From NCBI RefSeq assembly GCF_002902905.1, contig NZ_CP026124.1:4030001-4094000 (forward strand): DNA of 64,000 bases. Direction: 5' to 3'. Below are positions 20,467 through 29,605 of the stretch, one piece after another. The DNA is from Achromobacter sp. AONIH1. Lineage in GTDB: Bacteria > Pseudomonadota > Gammaproteobacteria > Burkholderiales > Burkholderiaceae_B. The notes under the pieces are model-generated. The model worked only from the letters and a program-made list of their open reading frames with translations. It was not told the origin of the DNA and searched no databases. Position 1 is the first letter of the stretch; every line of letters starts with the position of its first letter. A program made the translations under genes and the position numbers.

Positions 20467-20787
20467 ATGCAAGGAATGACCGAACGCCTGGAGGCCATGC
20501 TGGCCAAGGGTACGGACAACATGCTGCTGCGCTTCTCGCTGGGCAAGGCCTACGCCGAGCAGGACTGCTACGGCGACGCCGAAAGGCATCTGCGCGTGGC
20601 GCTGGAATTCGATCCCGACTATTCGGTGGCCTGGAAGTGGCTGGGCAAGGCCTGCCTGGGGCAGGGCGACAAGGCCGGCGCGCGCGCGGCCTGGGAGTCC
20701 GGCCTGGAAGCGGCGCGGGCGCGCGGCGACCAGCAGGTGGTGAAGGAACTGCAGGTCTTCATGAAGCGGCTGGACAAGCAAGCCTAG
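20467..20787 (+). CDS. Small TPR-repeat protein
   Basis: 106 residues. Two tetratricopeptide-like helical repeats are visible: 'LLRFSLGKAYAEQDCYGDAERHLRVALEFDPDY' and 'AWKWLGKACLGQGDKAGARAAWESGLEAA'. Such proteins mediate protein contacts; homologues are annotated only as TPR proteins. The start has an AAGGAG ribosome site. Its 3' end overlaps the convergent candidate-effector gene by 4 bases. Confidence 0.85.
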   Translation: MQGMTERLEAMLAKGTDNMLLRFSLGKAYAEQDCYGDAERHLRVALEFDPDYSVAWKWLGKACLGQGDKAGARAAWESGLEAARARGDQQVVKELQVFMKRLDKQA

Positions 20788-21431
20788 ACCGGGCCGCCGA
20801 ACGCGTCGTCGAGCGTCGCGCCCGCGCGCGCCAGCTGCCGCGTCTGGTTGAGATAGCGTGAATAGCCCTGCGGATCCTTCGCGATGGTGTCGACGGCATC
20901 CATGCCCAGGTTCAGCGTCAGCATGGCGAACGGGCTGCCCTTGGTCAGCACGTGCGCGCCCAGTTTCACGCTGCTCAGCGCGACCTGCTTCAGGTCGTTC
21001 TGTTGCACGCCCTTGCCGATATCCACGATCATTTCCACCGAGTCGGCGATCAAGCCGAACTTGATGCCCGGCGGCTTCTTGGGCGTGGACACATCCAGCG
21101 TCTCTTTCATTGCGTCCGTCAGCGGACCCTTGACGATTCCGCTGGCCAGGGTGGAGCCAGAGGAGATCACGGCGCCCGCGTCTCCTTCCTGGCAGCCCTT
21201 GACGAAGCCGAGCGTGGCGCTGCCGATGCCGAGCTGGCGCTGCACGAGGCCGAAGAGATGTTTCGGCGTGTCCTTGTGCACGAACGCTTCGCCGACCGCA
21301 TTCATTGCGCTGGCCGAATCGCTGAGCGTCTTTTGCGCGTCGCCCGCGCCGCGCTGCGATTCGGTCGCGCTGGCGTGGGTATTGAACACGGGGATGAGGC
21401 TGGCGCCTATATTGTTGAACGGCGTGCTCAT
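20784..21431 (-). CDS. Unknown protein, candidate type III secreted substrate
   Basis: 215 residues, no family recognised. The first 20 residues are rich in Ser, Thr, Asn and Pro and lack charge, as in many type III secretion signals. The middle has Gly/Ser-rich, moderately hydrophobic segments ('GIGSATLGFVKG', 'VISSGSTLASGIVKG'), and the C-terminus is helical. It is 15 bases downstream of a CesT-like chaperone gene, the usual place for a cognate effector. No type III apparatus lies in the window, so this is inferred from neighbourhood and composition only. Confidence 0.55.
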   Translation of the reverse strand: MSTPFNNIGASLIPVFNTHASATESQRGAGDAQKTLSDSASAMNAVGEAFVHKDTPKHLFGLVQRQLGIGSATLGFVKGCQEGDAGAVISSGSTLASGIVKGPLTDAMKETLDVSTPKKPPGIKFGLIADSVEMIVDIGKGVQQNDLKQVALSSVKLGAHVLTKGSPFAMLTLNLGMDAVDTIAKDPQGYSRYLNQTRQLARAGATLDDAFGGPV

Positions 21432-21446
21432 ATCGCGTTTCCCCGA

Positions 21447-21935
21447 TCAAATGAACTGCTGGACTTCGTCAGACAAGGCCGGCTCAGGCAGATCTGCCGC
21501 CTGCGCGAGCAGGCTCTCGATCTGGCGGCTGGCGATGGCGCCGGCCAGCGCATCGACCTGCATGCCAAAGGCCGCAAGCAGCTCAAGAAAGGCCTCGCCC
21601 CGCCAATCGTCCTGCGCCGGCGCCCACAGCAGGCGCAGTATCAGGGTCTGTTCCGCAGGATGCAGCCCGATGCTGCTGGGATAGGCCATGCCGGGCACTA
21701 CGTTGGCCGCGAGCAAGGCCCGGAACAGGTTGGCGGACATGGTCTCGTCGGTTTCCGACAAGGCGCCCGTCAGCACCAATGCCGGCTGCCCGCGCACCGG
21801 CTCGATCAAGATGGCGCGGTCGCCGCGCGTATACAGGCTGAACGCCCCTTCGTCGGTGGCGCTGATGATGACTCCCAGCGCGGATTCGATCTGCCCGATC
21901 CAGTCCCTCAGCTCGGTGGCGGCGTTGGCTTGCAT
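21447..21935 (-). CDS. CesT/Tir-type type III secretion chaperone family protein
   Basis: 162 residues, acidic and without signal peptide. The layout follows CesT chaperones: an N-terminal helix, beta strands around 'LYTRGDRAILIEPV' and 'ALVLTGALSETD', then the diagnostic 'LFRALLAANVVPG...IGLHPAEQTLILRLLW' block, then a C-terminal helix 'FLELLAAFGMQVDALAGAI'. Such dimers keep an effector secretion-competent. It lies just upstream of an unknown 215-residue protein that would be its client. A CGGAG ribosome site precedes 21935. Confidence 0.7.
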   Translation of the reverse strand: MQANAATELRDWIGQIESALGVIISATDEGAFSLYTRGDRAILIEPVRGQPALVLTGALSETDETMSANLFRALLAANVVPGMAYPSSIGLHPAEQTLILRLLWAPAQDDWRGEAFLELLAAFGMQVDALAGAIASRQIESLLAQAADLPEPALSDEVQQFI

Positions 21936-21995
21936 GTCACGCTCCGGGGTAAAGAGCGTGGGTAACGGGCGGCGGGCGAAGGTTCCCGCCTGTTT

Positions 21996-23678
21996 TCAGG
22001 GCAGCTGCCGTTCCAGCAGCGGAATCTGCCTGCGCGGCGAGGGCAGGGGCTCGGCCTGCGCAATGGGACGCCTGGGCATGGCGCCCTGGGCGCCGGCAAC
22101 CCTGAACACCTCGATGGCATGGCGCAAGTGCGCGCCGCGCGTGCGCAGATTGTCCACCGCCAGGCTGGCCTGTTCCACCCGCGCCGCGTTGCGCTGCGCC
22201 GCGGTGTCGGTCTCGGAAATGGTGCGGCTGACGTTGTCGATGCCGGTGTGCTGCTCGGACGAGATGGCGGCGATCTCGTTGACGATCTGCGTCACCTGCT
22301 TCACGGATGTCTCGATGTCCAGCATGGCGTCGCCGGCGCGCTCCACGTGGCGCACGCCTTCGGCCACCCGCTGGTTGGATGTCTCGATCAGTTCCTTGAT
22401 CTCGCGCGCCGCCGTGCCGCTTTTCTGCGCCAGGCTGCGCACCTCGGCCGCCACCACCGCGAAACCCTTGCCGGCGCCGCCGGCCCGGGCGGCCTCCACG
22501 GCGGCATTGAGCGCCAGGATGTTGGTCTGGAAGGCGATGCCGTCGATGATGCCGACGATCTCCGAAATCCTTGACGTGCTCTGCACGATGCCCTGCATGG
22601 CCTGGACCGCGTCGCCCACCACCTCGCCGCCGCGCCGCGCCACGTCGGTGGCCTGGCCGGCCTTCTGGTCGGCCTCGAAGGCGCTGGACGCGTTCTGCTT
22701 CACGGTGGACGCCAGCTGCGCCATGCTGGCGGCGGCTTCTTCCAGCGAGGCCGCCTGGCGCTGCGTGTGCGCCGACAGGTCGGCGTTGCCGTCGGCGATC
22801 TCGGCGGCCGAATGCAGCGCGCTCTCGATGCCCTGGTGCACGTCGCGGGTGATGCTGACCAGGCTCTTGCGCATCACTTCCAGCGAGAACTTCAGCGCGC
22901 CGATCTCGTCGCGCAGGCTGGCCGGCGGCAGCGGCGTGCTGAGATTGCCCGCCGCGATCTGCCGGGTGAAATCGGTGGCCGTGACCAGCAGGCCGGTGAT
23001 GGAGCGCGCGAAGCCCCACCCCGAGGCGAAGATCAGCGCCACGCCGGCGGCCAGCAGCGCGCCGGCGGCGGCCAGCTCGCGCGTGTCCATGCTGTCATAC
23101 AGCGCGGCGATGGCCACGCCGGACGCGCCCAGGAACAGCGCGCAGGCCAGGCAGGCCCAGGCCAGCATGCGCGAGCGCACGCCCGTCAGGCGCCACAGCA
23201 TCAGCCGCGCCAGCAGGCCGCGCAGCCCGGTGGGCTTGGGCTGGCCCGCGCTCAGGCGAACGCCGCGCGCGCCGCTGCGCAGCCGCGCATAGACCGCCTC
23301 GGCGGCCTCGACCTGCTCGCGCGTGGGCTTGACGCGCACCGAGGCGTAGCAGATGGTCTCGCCGCGCTCCATGATGGGCGTGACGTTGGCCAGCACCCAG
23401 TAATAGCCGCCGTCCTTGCGCCGGTTCTTGACCACGCCGGTCCACGAATCGCCGCGCTGGATGGTGCGCCAGAGGTCGGCGAAGGCCTCTTCCGGCATGT
23501 CGGGATGGCGCACGATGTTGTGGGCCGAGCCCACCAGCTCTTCGCGCGAGAAACCGCTGACCTCAACGAACGCCGGGTTGGCGTAGATGATGCGGCCGCG
23601 CGCATCCGTGCGGGAAATCAGATACTGCTCATCGTGCAGCGTGTATTCCTGGTCGTACACCGGCTGGTTGTTGCGCAT
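21996..23678 (-). CDS. Aer-like PAS-containing methyl-accepting chemotaxis receptor
   Basis: 560 residues. An N-terminal PAS domain (about 15-120) contains 'NPAFVEVSGFSREELVGSAHNIVRHPDMP' and 'GYYWVLANVTPI', as in Aer. Two hydrophobic segments follow (about 168-192 and 200-220), then a HAMP-like region and the MCP signalling domain with the conserved hairpin tip 'IDGIAFQTNILALNAAVEAARAGG'. There is no periplasmic sensing domain, so it senses redox or energy state inside the cell through PAS-bound flavin. An FNR-type palindrome lies about 70 bases upstream of the start. Confidence 0.9.
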   Translation of the reverse strand: MRNNQPVYDQEYTLHDEQYLISRTDARGRIIYANPAFVEVSGFSREELVGSAHNIVRHPDMPEEAFADLWRTIQRGDSWTGVVKNRRKDGGYYWVLANVTPIMERGETICYASVRVKPTREQVEAAEAVYARLRSGARGVRLSAGQPKPTGLRGLLARLMLWRLTGVRSRMLAWACLACALFLGASGVAIAALYDSMDTRELAAAGALLAAGVALIFASGWGFARSITGLLVTATDFTRQIAAGNLSTPLPPASLRDEIGALKFSLEVMRKSLVSITRDVHQGIESALHSAAEIADGNADLSAHTQRQAASLEEAAASMAQLASTVKQNASSAFEADQKAGQATDVARRGGEVVGDAVQAMQGIVQSTSRISEIVGIIDGIAFQTNILALNAAVEAARAGGAGKGFAVVAAEVRSLAQKSGTAAREIKELIETSNQRVAEGVRHVERAGDAMLDIETSVKQVTQIVNEIAAISSEQHTGIDNVSRTISETDTAAQRNAARVEQASLAVDNLRTRGAHLRHAIEVFRVAGAQGAMPRRPIAQAEPLPSPRRQIPLLERQLP

Positions 23679-23745
23679 GCGTCTGTCGTCCTGTGATGGG
23701 CGTTGGCGAGTTGCAGCCGGATCATCGGGGACGGACGCCAGGGCG

Positions 23746-23765
23746 ATCTTGATTTAGGTCAAGAT
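23746..23765. promoter_or_regulatory. FNR/ANR-type box upstream of the Aer-like receptor
   Basis: ATCTTGA-TTTAGG-TCAAGAT has perfect 7-bp arms and matches the FNR consensus TTGATNNNNATCAA at 9 of 10 positions (TTGAT TTAG GTCAA, 23749-23762). It is about 70 bases upstream of the receptor start on the minus strand. The opposite side faces no recognised gene. Confidence 0.6.
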
Positions 23766-23912
23766 ATTTGAAAATTATGCAAAACGTAAATGCGCGGAGC
23801 GAGGCGCGGCGTGATGTGATGGTCGGCTTTGGGTGCGCGGCAAGGGGCGCGTCCCGGCGGCGCGGTATTGGCGCGCCTCGGACCCTGGAACCGGCGCGCG
23901 ATGCCCGCCGGT

Positions 23913-25331
23913 TCAGGCGCGCGGCAGATTGCCGAACGCTTCCAGCGCGCGCAGCCGGCTGCCGGCCAGGTCCACGATGGGCGCGGGGTAGCCGGCGGCC
24001 GCGCGCTCCATCGGGCTGGGGTCGTGGATGGCGTCGCCGGGCAGGTGCGCCAGCTCGGGCAGCCATTCGCGCAGGAACACGCCGTCCGGATCGAACTTGC
24101 GCGATTGCGACAGCGGATTGAACACGCGGAAGTAGGGCACCGCGTCGGCGCCGGTGGACGCGCTCCATTGCCAGCCGCCGTTGTTGGCGGCCAGGTCGCC
24201 GTCCACCAGATGCGCCATGAACCAGGCTTCGCCCAGGCGCCAGTCGATCAGCAGGTTCTTGGACAGGAACATCGCCGTCACCATGCGCAGCCGGTTGTGC
24301 ATCCAGCCCAGCGCCAGCAGCTGGCGCATGGCGGCGTCGACGATGGGGATGCCGGTCCTGCCTTCCTGCCAGGCGAGCAGGTCCTCGGGCGCGTCGCGCC
24401 ACGGCACGTGGGCGGTTTCCGGCTTCATGGGCCGGTGCATCGACAGCTCGGGATAGGCGGCCAGCAGGTGCTGGTAGAACTCGCGCCACAGCAGTTCATT
24501 GATCCAGGTGGCGATGCCGGCCTTGCCGCTGTCCAGCTCGCCCAGGTTCGCCGCCTGCGCCGCGCGCAGCGCCTGGCCGGCCGACAGCACGCCGGCGGCC
24601 AGATAGGGCGACAGGCAACTCGTGCCGGGTCGCGACGGGAAGTCGCGGTCGCCCTGGTAGGACTCGATGGCCTCGTCGACAAAGCCGGCCAGCCGCTCGC
24701 CGGCGGCATCCTCGCCGGCGGGCCAGAGCGCGCGCACCGCGTCCGAAGGCGGGTCGAAGCCGTCGAAGCGGTTCGGCAGCGCGTCCGCGCTCCAGGCCGG
24801 CGGCGTCTGCGGACGGGGCGCGGCGACTGCCGCCAGCGGCGCGCTGCGCAGCTTCTCGCGGCAGGCGCGCGCATAGGGCGTGTAGACGCGGTAGCACTCG
24901 CCCTTGCCGGTCAGCACCGAGCCCGGCGGCAGCAGCGTGCCGCCCTGGTGCAGGGTCCATTCCACGTCGGCTTCGCCCAGCGCGGCGGCCACGGCCTCGT
25001 CGCGGCGGCGTTCGTTCAGGCCCCACTCCGCGTTGGCGTGGACCCGCGCGATGCCGTGGTCCGCGCAGAAGCGCGCGATGGCATCCGGCGCCTCGCGCCA
25101 GTCGTTCACCGTCAACAGCTTCAGGGGGATGCCCCGGGCCTGCAGGTCGCGCGACAGCGCATGCAGGTTGCGCAGCCAGAAGTCGACCTTGGCCGGCGCG
25201 TCGCCATGCAGTTTCCATTGTCCGGGCGCTGCGAGGAACAGCGCTGTGACCGTGCCGTCACGCGCGGCGGCGGCCAGGGCGGGATTGTCGTGCGCGCGCA
25301 GATCGGTGCGCAGCCAGAACAGCGTATGCAT
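23913..25331 (-). CDS. phrB: Deoxyribodipyrimidine photolyase
   Basis: 472 residues from 25331, where the canonical start 'MHTLFWLRTDLRAHDNPAL' of the antenna-binding domain begins; the frame is open further upstream without photolyase-like sequence. The FAD-binding C-terminal half has 'LSPYLAAGVLS', 'WINELLWREFYQHLL', 'GIPIVDAAMRQLLALGWMHNRLRMVTAMFLSK' and 'QWSASTGADAVPYFRVFNP'. It splits cyclobutane pyrimidine dimers using light. Class I CPD type by length and motifs. Confidence 0.94.
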   Translation of the reverse strand: MHTLFWLRTDLRAHDNPALAAAARDGTVTALFLAAPGQWKLHGDAPAKVDFWLRNLHALSRDLQARGIPLKLLTVNDWREAPDAIARFCADHGIARVHANAEWGLNERRRDEAVAAALGEADVEWTLHQGGTLLPPGSVLTGKGECYRVYTPYARACREKLRSAPLAAVAAPRPQTPPAWSADALPNRFDGFDPPSDAVRALWPAGEDAAGERLAGFVDEAIESYQGDRDFPSRPGTSCLSPYLAAGVLSAGQALRAAQAANLGELDSGKAGIATWINELLWREFYQHLLAAYPELSMHRPMKPETAHVPWRDAPEDLLAWQEGRTGIPIVDAAMRQLLALGWMHNRLRMVTAMFLSKNLLIDWRLGEAWFMAHLVDGDLAANNGGWQWSASTGADAVPYFRVFNPLSQSRKFDPDGVFLREWLPELAHLPGDAIHDPSPMERAAAGYPAPIVDLAGSRLRALEAFGNLPRA

Positions 25332-25588
25332 GGGACGTTCCAGGGCGTAGGGGCGTGGGTTCATGCCGGTCTGCGGCAAGGCTGGCATTCTATCCCGCGC
25401 GCTTCGGTCCGCGCGCCGGCGCGGCTGCCTGGCAGCCGATGTAAAAACTACGAGCAGATGTGACCGGCCGATCGGGCGCGATGCACGCGGGCGGCGGTAT
25501 CTGGTCAAACCATGAAACACGCTCGCGCCGTTCGCGTATTGACGGACCGGACCTTGGGCAATGTAATCGGAACGACGACCACCGCAAG

Positions 25589-27049
25589 ATGACTGACGCC
25601 ATGGGAAATCTGATGGACCTCCGCCCGTCCTTCCTGAAGGGACGCTCCTCCTCCGGCACCACATCGCGCAATGTCCTGCAGGCGCTCTGGCAAGCGGCCG
25701 GCATGCCCGATGAAGCGCTGGCGCAGGTGTCGCTGACCGGCGCCGATCCCGTCCTGCCTTCGTCCTTCGCCGTCGGACAGGCGGCGCAAACCAGCATGGC
25801 TGCCGCCGCGCTGGCCGCCGCCGAGATCTGGCATCTGCGCGGCGGCGCGCGTCAGCAGGTCAGCGTCGACATGCTGCACGCGGCCCAGGAATGCCGCAGC
25901 TACTTTCGCATCAACGGCGTCACGCTCGATCCGTTCGATCCGATCACGGGCGCCTATCGCTGCGGCGACGGCGGCTGGGTCCGCATCCACGCCAACTTCC
26001 CCCACCACCGCGACGGCGCGCTTGCCCTGCTGGGCTGCCCGCCGGGCGAAGGCACGACCCGCGCGGCCGTCGAGCGGGCGCTGGCGCGCTGGACCGCCGT
26101 CGACTTCGAACAGGCCGCCGCCGACGCCGGCATGGTGGTCGCCGCCATGCGCAGCTTCGATGAATGGGATCATCATCCGCAAGGGCAGGCCGTTGCCGCG
26201 CAGCCGCTGTTCACGCTGGAACGCATCGGCGAGGCCGATCCGCGTCCCTTGCCCAAGTATGGTCAGGATCCGCGTCCGCTCACGGACATCCGCGTGCTCG
26301 ACCTGACCCGCATCATCGCCGGCCCGGTCTGCGGCCGCGCGCTGGCCGCCTATGGCGCCGACGTGATGCTGGTGAATTCCCCGAATCTGCCGAACATCGA
26401 CAACATCATCGACACCAGCCGGGGCAAGCTGTCCGTGTTCGCCGACCTGGACACGGCCGATGGCCGCATCGCGCTGGGCAACCTGCTGCGCAGCGCGCAC
26501 GTGTTCGTGCAGGGCTACCGGCCCGGCGCCATGGCGGCGCAGGGCTTCGGCCCGCAGGACGCGGCGCGCATCCGGCCGGGCATCGTCTATGTGTCGCTGT
26601 CGGCCTACGGCGAGCATGGCCCCTGGGCCAGGCGCAGGGGCTTCGACTCATTGGTGCAGACCGCGTCCGGCTTCAATCATGCCGAAGCCCAGGCCGCCGG
26701 GCAGCCGACGCCCAAGCCGCTGCCCATGCAGATCCTGGACCACGCTTCCGGCTATCTGATGGCCTTCGCCGCGCAGGCCGCGCTGGCGCGTCAGGCCACC
26801 GAGGGCGGCAGCTGGCATGTGCGCGTGTCGCTGGCGCAGACCGCGCACTGGCTGCGCGGCCTGGGTCGCATCGAGGGCGGGCTGGCCACGCCCATGCCGG
26901 CCATCGATGCCTACCTGCAAACGGAAGCGTCGGGCTTCGGCGAACTGGTCGCCTTGCGCCACGCCGCGCAGTTCTCGCGGACGCCGGCGCGTTGGACCCG
27001 GCCGTCCTGTCCGCCGGGCACGCATCCCACGGTCTGGCCCTGGGCCTAG
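25589..27049 (+). CDS. CaiB/BaiF family III CoA-transferase
   Basis: About 486 residues; several nearby ATGs (25589, 25601, 25613) are possible and none has a clear ribosome site. The core 'DIRVLDLTRIIAGPVCGRALAAYGADVM' and 'SRGKLSVFADLDTADGR...FVQGYRPGAMAAQGFGP' is typical of family III CoA-transferases, which move CoA between carboxylic acids. The N-terminal part resembles the other half of the CaiB fold, so this looks like a circularly arranged or two-half member. Substrate unknown. It converges on a peroxiredoxin gene across a strong hairpin. Confidence 0.85.
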   Translation: MTDAMGNLMDLRPSFLKGRSSSGTTSRNVLQALWQAAGMPDEALAQVSLTGADPVLPSSFAVGQAAQTSMAAAALAAAEIWHLRGGARQQVSVDMLHAAQECRSYFRINGVTLDPFDPITGAYRCGDGGWVRIHANFPHHRDGALALLGCPPGEGTTRAAVERALARWTAVDFEQAAADAGMVVAAMRSFDEWDHHPQGQAVAAQPLFTLERIGEADPRPLPKYGQDPRPLTDIRVLDLTRIIAGPVCGRALAAYGADVMLVNSPNLPNIDNIIDTSRGKLSVFADLDTADGRIALGNLLRSAHVFVQGYRPGAMAAQGFGPQDAARIRPGIVYVSLSAYGEHGPWARRRGFDSLVQTASGFNHAEAQAAGQPTPKPLPMQILDHASGYLMAFAAQAALARQATEGGSWHVRVSLAQTAHWLRGLGRIEGGLATPMPAIDAYLQTEASGFGELVALRHAAQFSRTPARWTRPSCPPGTHPTVWPWA

Positions 27050-27060
27050 CCTGACCGCAC

Positions 27061-27083
27061 GCCGCCGCTTGCCTTGCGGCGGC
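27061..27083. terminator. Bidirectional hairpin between convergent genes
   Basis: Perfect 8-bp GC stem GCCGCCGC / GCGGCGGC (27061-27068, 27076-27083) with loop TTGCCTT, in the 43-base gap between the CoA-transferase and peroxiredoxin genes. No long T-run on either side. Confidence 0.55.
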
Positions 27084-27092
27084 CAGATGCGC

Positions 27093-27632
27093 TCAGAGCT
27101 TGCCGGCCTTCCACTCGCGCAACGCGCGCAGCGTGTTGGCGACATGGTGTTCGGGACTCATGTCGGTGTACGAATACAGCACCTTGCCGGCCGGCGAAAT
27201 CACATAGGACACGCGCTGGGCCATCTCGGGCCGGCGGTCGTGCACCGCGTCGTAGGATTTCATGATCTTGCCGTCGCCATCGGCGGCCACCGCGAACTTG
27301 CCCCGGCATTCGCTGACCGAGAACTTGTTCAGCGTGTCGATGTTGTCGGTGGACACGCCGATCACCGTCGCGCCCAGCGCCTTGTATTCATCGGTCGCCT
27401 CGGCGAAGTTGTGCGCCTCGATCGTGCAGCCCTGCGTGAAAGCGGCGGGGAAGAAATACAGCACCACCGGCCCCTGCTTGAGCGCTTCGTTCAGCTTGAA
27501 GGCATAGACCTGTCCGCCCAGCGAGGCCTGCGTGCTGAAGTCCGGCGCGGGCGCGCCGGCGGGCAGCGCGGCGTGGACGGCGGGGCTGGCGAGTAAGCCG
27601 CAAAGCAGCAGGCGGGCGACGAGGCGATTCAT
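27093..27632 (-). CDS. Peroxiredoxin (Bcp/PrxQ type) with signal peptide
   Basis: 179 residues from 27632, chosen for its CCGGAG ribosome site and because it begins a clean Sec signal peptide (cleavage near VHA-AL). The AhpC/TSA core has 'YFFPAAFTQGCTIEAHNF' with the peroxidatic Cys and, about 40 residues on, 'SVSECRGKFAVA' with a possible resolving Cys. A periplasmic Bcp-like enzyme would reduce hydroperoxides outside the cytoplasm, which is less usual than the cytosolic form. Confidence 0.87.
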   Translation of the reverse strand: MNRLVARLLLCGLLASPAVHAALPAGAPAPDFSTQASLGGQVYAFKLNEALKQGPVVLYFFPAAFTQGCTIEAHNFAEATDEYKALGATVIGVSTDNIDTLNKFSVSECRGKFAVAADGDGKIMKSYDAVHDRRPEMAQRVSYVISPAGKVLYSYTDMSPEHHVANTLRALREWKAGKL

Positions 27633-27747
27633 GGCGAACTCCGGAAGCAGGATGTAAGGAAGGGGCGCGTCGAGCACGGCGAGCCGGAGTCACTGTAGCG
27701 TCGCGCGCGGCCAGGGTCCAGCGCCTGGCCGCGAAGCCGGACGGGGC

Positions 27748-29055
27748 TTACTCCCTGCCGCGCCGTTCGCCGCCGCCGCGTTCCTCGCCGTGCCGTTGTT
27801 CCGGCGGCCTGGATGGATGCGGCGCGCTGGCCGCCGGCTGCGGACGGGGCGCTTCCATGCGCGCGGGCGGCGGACGGGGGGCTTCGACGCGCGCCGGCTG
27901 CGGGCGATCGTGGCGCACGGGTTGCGCCAGATTGTCGGGGCCGTGCTCGGGCCGCTGCATGCGCGGCGATGCCCCGGGCGCGCCCTGGGCTTGCGGGGCG
28001 GCCGCCGGCGCCTGGAACTGCGGCCGGGGATTGGGCGAGGCCGCCGGTCCCTGCGCGGGGCGCTCGTTGTTGTGCAAGCCTGGTTGGCCGTTGCCGCCTG
28101 GGTGCTGCGCAGGGGCGGCGGGCCCCTGGTTGAAGCCGGCGGCGTTCAGGCCGGCCGGATTGGGCCGGCCGGCTTGCGGCGCGCCGGGGTTCGGTCCGCC
28201 TCGATTCGGCCCGCCCGCATTCGGCCCTCCAGCATTCGGCCCGCCCATGGGGCGCTGTCCCGGGCCGGCATTCGGCGCGCCGCCGGGACGCGGTCCCGCG
28301 CCCGGCGCCGGGCCATGGTCCACGAAGGCCTGCGGCGGGCGGCCCTGGTTGTGCTGGAAGAACTGCCCTCGGTCGGCGCCCGCCGAGCGCGCGAAGCTGC
28401 GCTGCGCGGCGGTGGGCGGAATGTGGGCTTCGTTGCGCGCGGCGGCCTCGCGCGGGTCGGCCATGCGCCGGATGCCGTTCGGACCGCCGTTGTAGCTGAT
28501 GCGGCGGTTGTCGATGTTGTTGACCACCACATTGTGCGTATACACATTGGTGATGTGGGTGACGTTCACATTGGTCACGGCCCGGTTGTAGAAGTAGCGG
28601 TCGTGATCCCAGTAGCCGCCCACGAAACCGATGCCGATATAACCGAAGCCGTAGTTGATGCCGCCGTAGAAGCCGATGTGCGGCCCCCAGTAGCCGGCGT
28701 GCCACAGATAGATGCCGTCGACGAAACCCCAGTAGCCCGGCGTCCACAGCGCGCCGGTGTACGGCGCCAGCACCCAGGCGCCCGGCACCCAGAAGTAGCC
28801 GTTGCGGTTCAGGCTCCAGTAGCCGGGCACCCAGATATAGCCGTCGGCGGGCGGCGGCGGCTGGGTGTAGACGGGCAGGGGCGGCGGCGGGGTGGGACTG
28901 CGGTCCACCGGCGCCAGGTTGGCGTTGGCGGGGTCCGACGCGTCATAGGCGGGGGCGGGCGGCGGCGCATAGGTTTGCGCCTGGGCCGCGCCCGTGGCGA
29001 ACAGGACGGCCGCGGCCAGGGGCCGCAGGAAGGAAAAGCCGATAGGGCGTGTCAT
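27748..29055 (-). CDS. YXWGXW repeat-containing exported protein with Pro/Gly/Gln-rich tail
   Basis: 435 residues with a Sec signal peptide (cleavage after AAQAQ). A Pro-rich linker leads to a Trp/Tyr/Gly-rich region of tandem YxWGxW-like repeats ('YIWVPGYWSLNRNGYFWVPGAW...LWTPGYWGFV'), then a low-complexity tail of NAGGPN-type and PRPQP repeats with a charged end. The YXWGXW family is of unknown function and probably cell-envelope associated. A GGAGG ribosome site precedes 29055. A small Tyr-rich lipoprotein gene lies just upstream on the same strand. Confidence 0.82.
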   Translation of the reverse strand: MTRPIGFSFLRPLAAAVLFATGAAQAQTYAPPPAPAYDASDPANANLAPVDRSPTPPPPLPVYTQPPPPADGYIWVPGYWSLNRNGYFWVPGAWVLAPYTGALWTPGYWGFVDGIYLWHAGYWGPHIGFYGGINYGFGYIGIGFVGGYWDHDRYFYNRAVTNVNVTHITNVYTHNVVVNNIDNRRISYNGGPNGIRRMADPREAAARNEAHIPPTAAQRSFARSAGADRGQFFQHNQGRPPQAFVDHGPAPGAGPRPGGAPNAGPGQRPMGGPNAGGPNAGGPNRGGPNPGAPQAGRPNPAGLNAAGFNQGPAAPAQHPGGNGQPGLHNNERPAQGPAASPNPRPQFQAPAAAPQAQGAPGASPRMQRPEHGPDNLAQPVRHDRPQPARVEAPRPPPARMEAPRPQPAASAPHPSRPPEQRHGEERGGGERRGRE

Positions 29056-29086
29056 GATCGCCTCCGGGGTGAGCGCGGGACGCGGT

Positions 29087-29242
29087 TCAATAGCCGTGAC
29101 GATAATAGTAGTGCGGCCCGGGGTAGGCGGGGTAATAGTAGTAATTCGGCGCCGGACGGTAGTAGGCCGGCCGCGCCGGCACCACCACGCATCCGCCCAG
29201 CATGCTGGCCAGGGCAAGCACCAGCACCAGGCGCTTCTTCAT
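29087..29242 (-). CDS. Small Tyr/Pro-rich lipoprotein
   Basis: 51 residues from 29242: a basic start, a Leu-rich core and lipobox MLGGC, then a mature part of about 30 residues rich in Tyr and Pro with YYYYP and HYYY runs. This start makes a proper lipoprotein signal but has no clear ribosome site. A longer start at 29341 has AGGAG but adds 33 residues before the signal, so the start is open. It ends 32 bases upstream of the YXWGXW gene and shares its aromatic composition. Confidence 0.65.
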   Translation of the reverse strand: MKKRLVLVLALASMLGGCVVVPARPAYYRPAPNYYYYPAYPGPHYYYRHGY

Positions 29243-29605
29243 GGAGGGGCGGGTTTCCGTGGGCGCAAGACGGTCTCCCTCGGCGGGGCGGCACGCGTGC
29301 CCGATATGCGCGGTGTGCGGGGTGTGGGAGAGGGTTTCCATGTTCGTGGCTCCTGCGAGCGTCCGGCGCGCGAGCGGCGCCGGTTCTTGCGCTCACAGGA
29401 ATTAGGCCATCTTCCCCGAAGGATGTTCGGCGCTGTAATCGTTCCGAAACAGCTTTCGCGTGACCGATGTTTGCGCGCTGGTGACCGGCCGTATCGGGCG
29501 TTGCCGGGTGTGCGCGGATGACGATATTTGTGACCTTGTGTCGATTCCAGGGCAGTTGATTCGTCGTGACAGAGGGCCCGTCGGGCCCGCCAACCGGAGA
29601 ACAGC

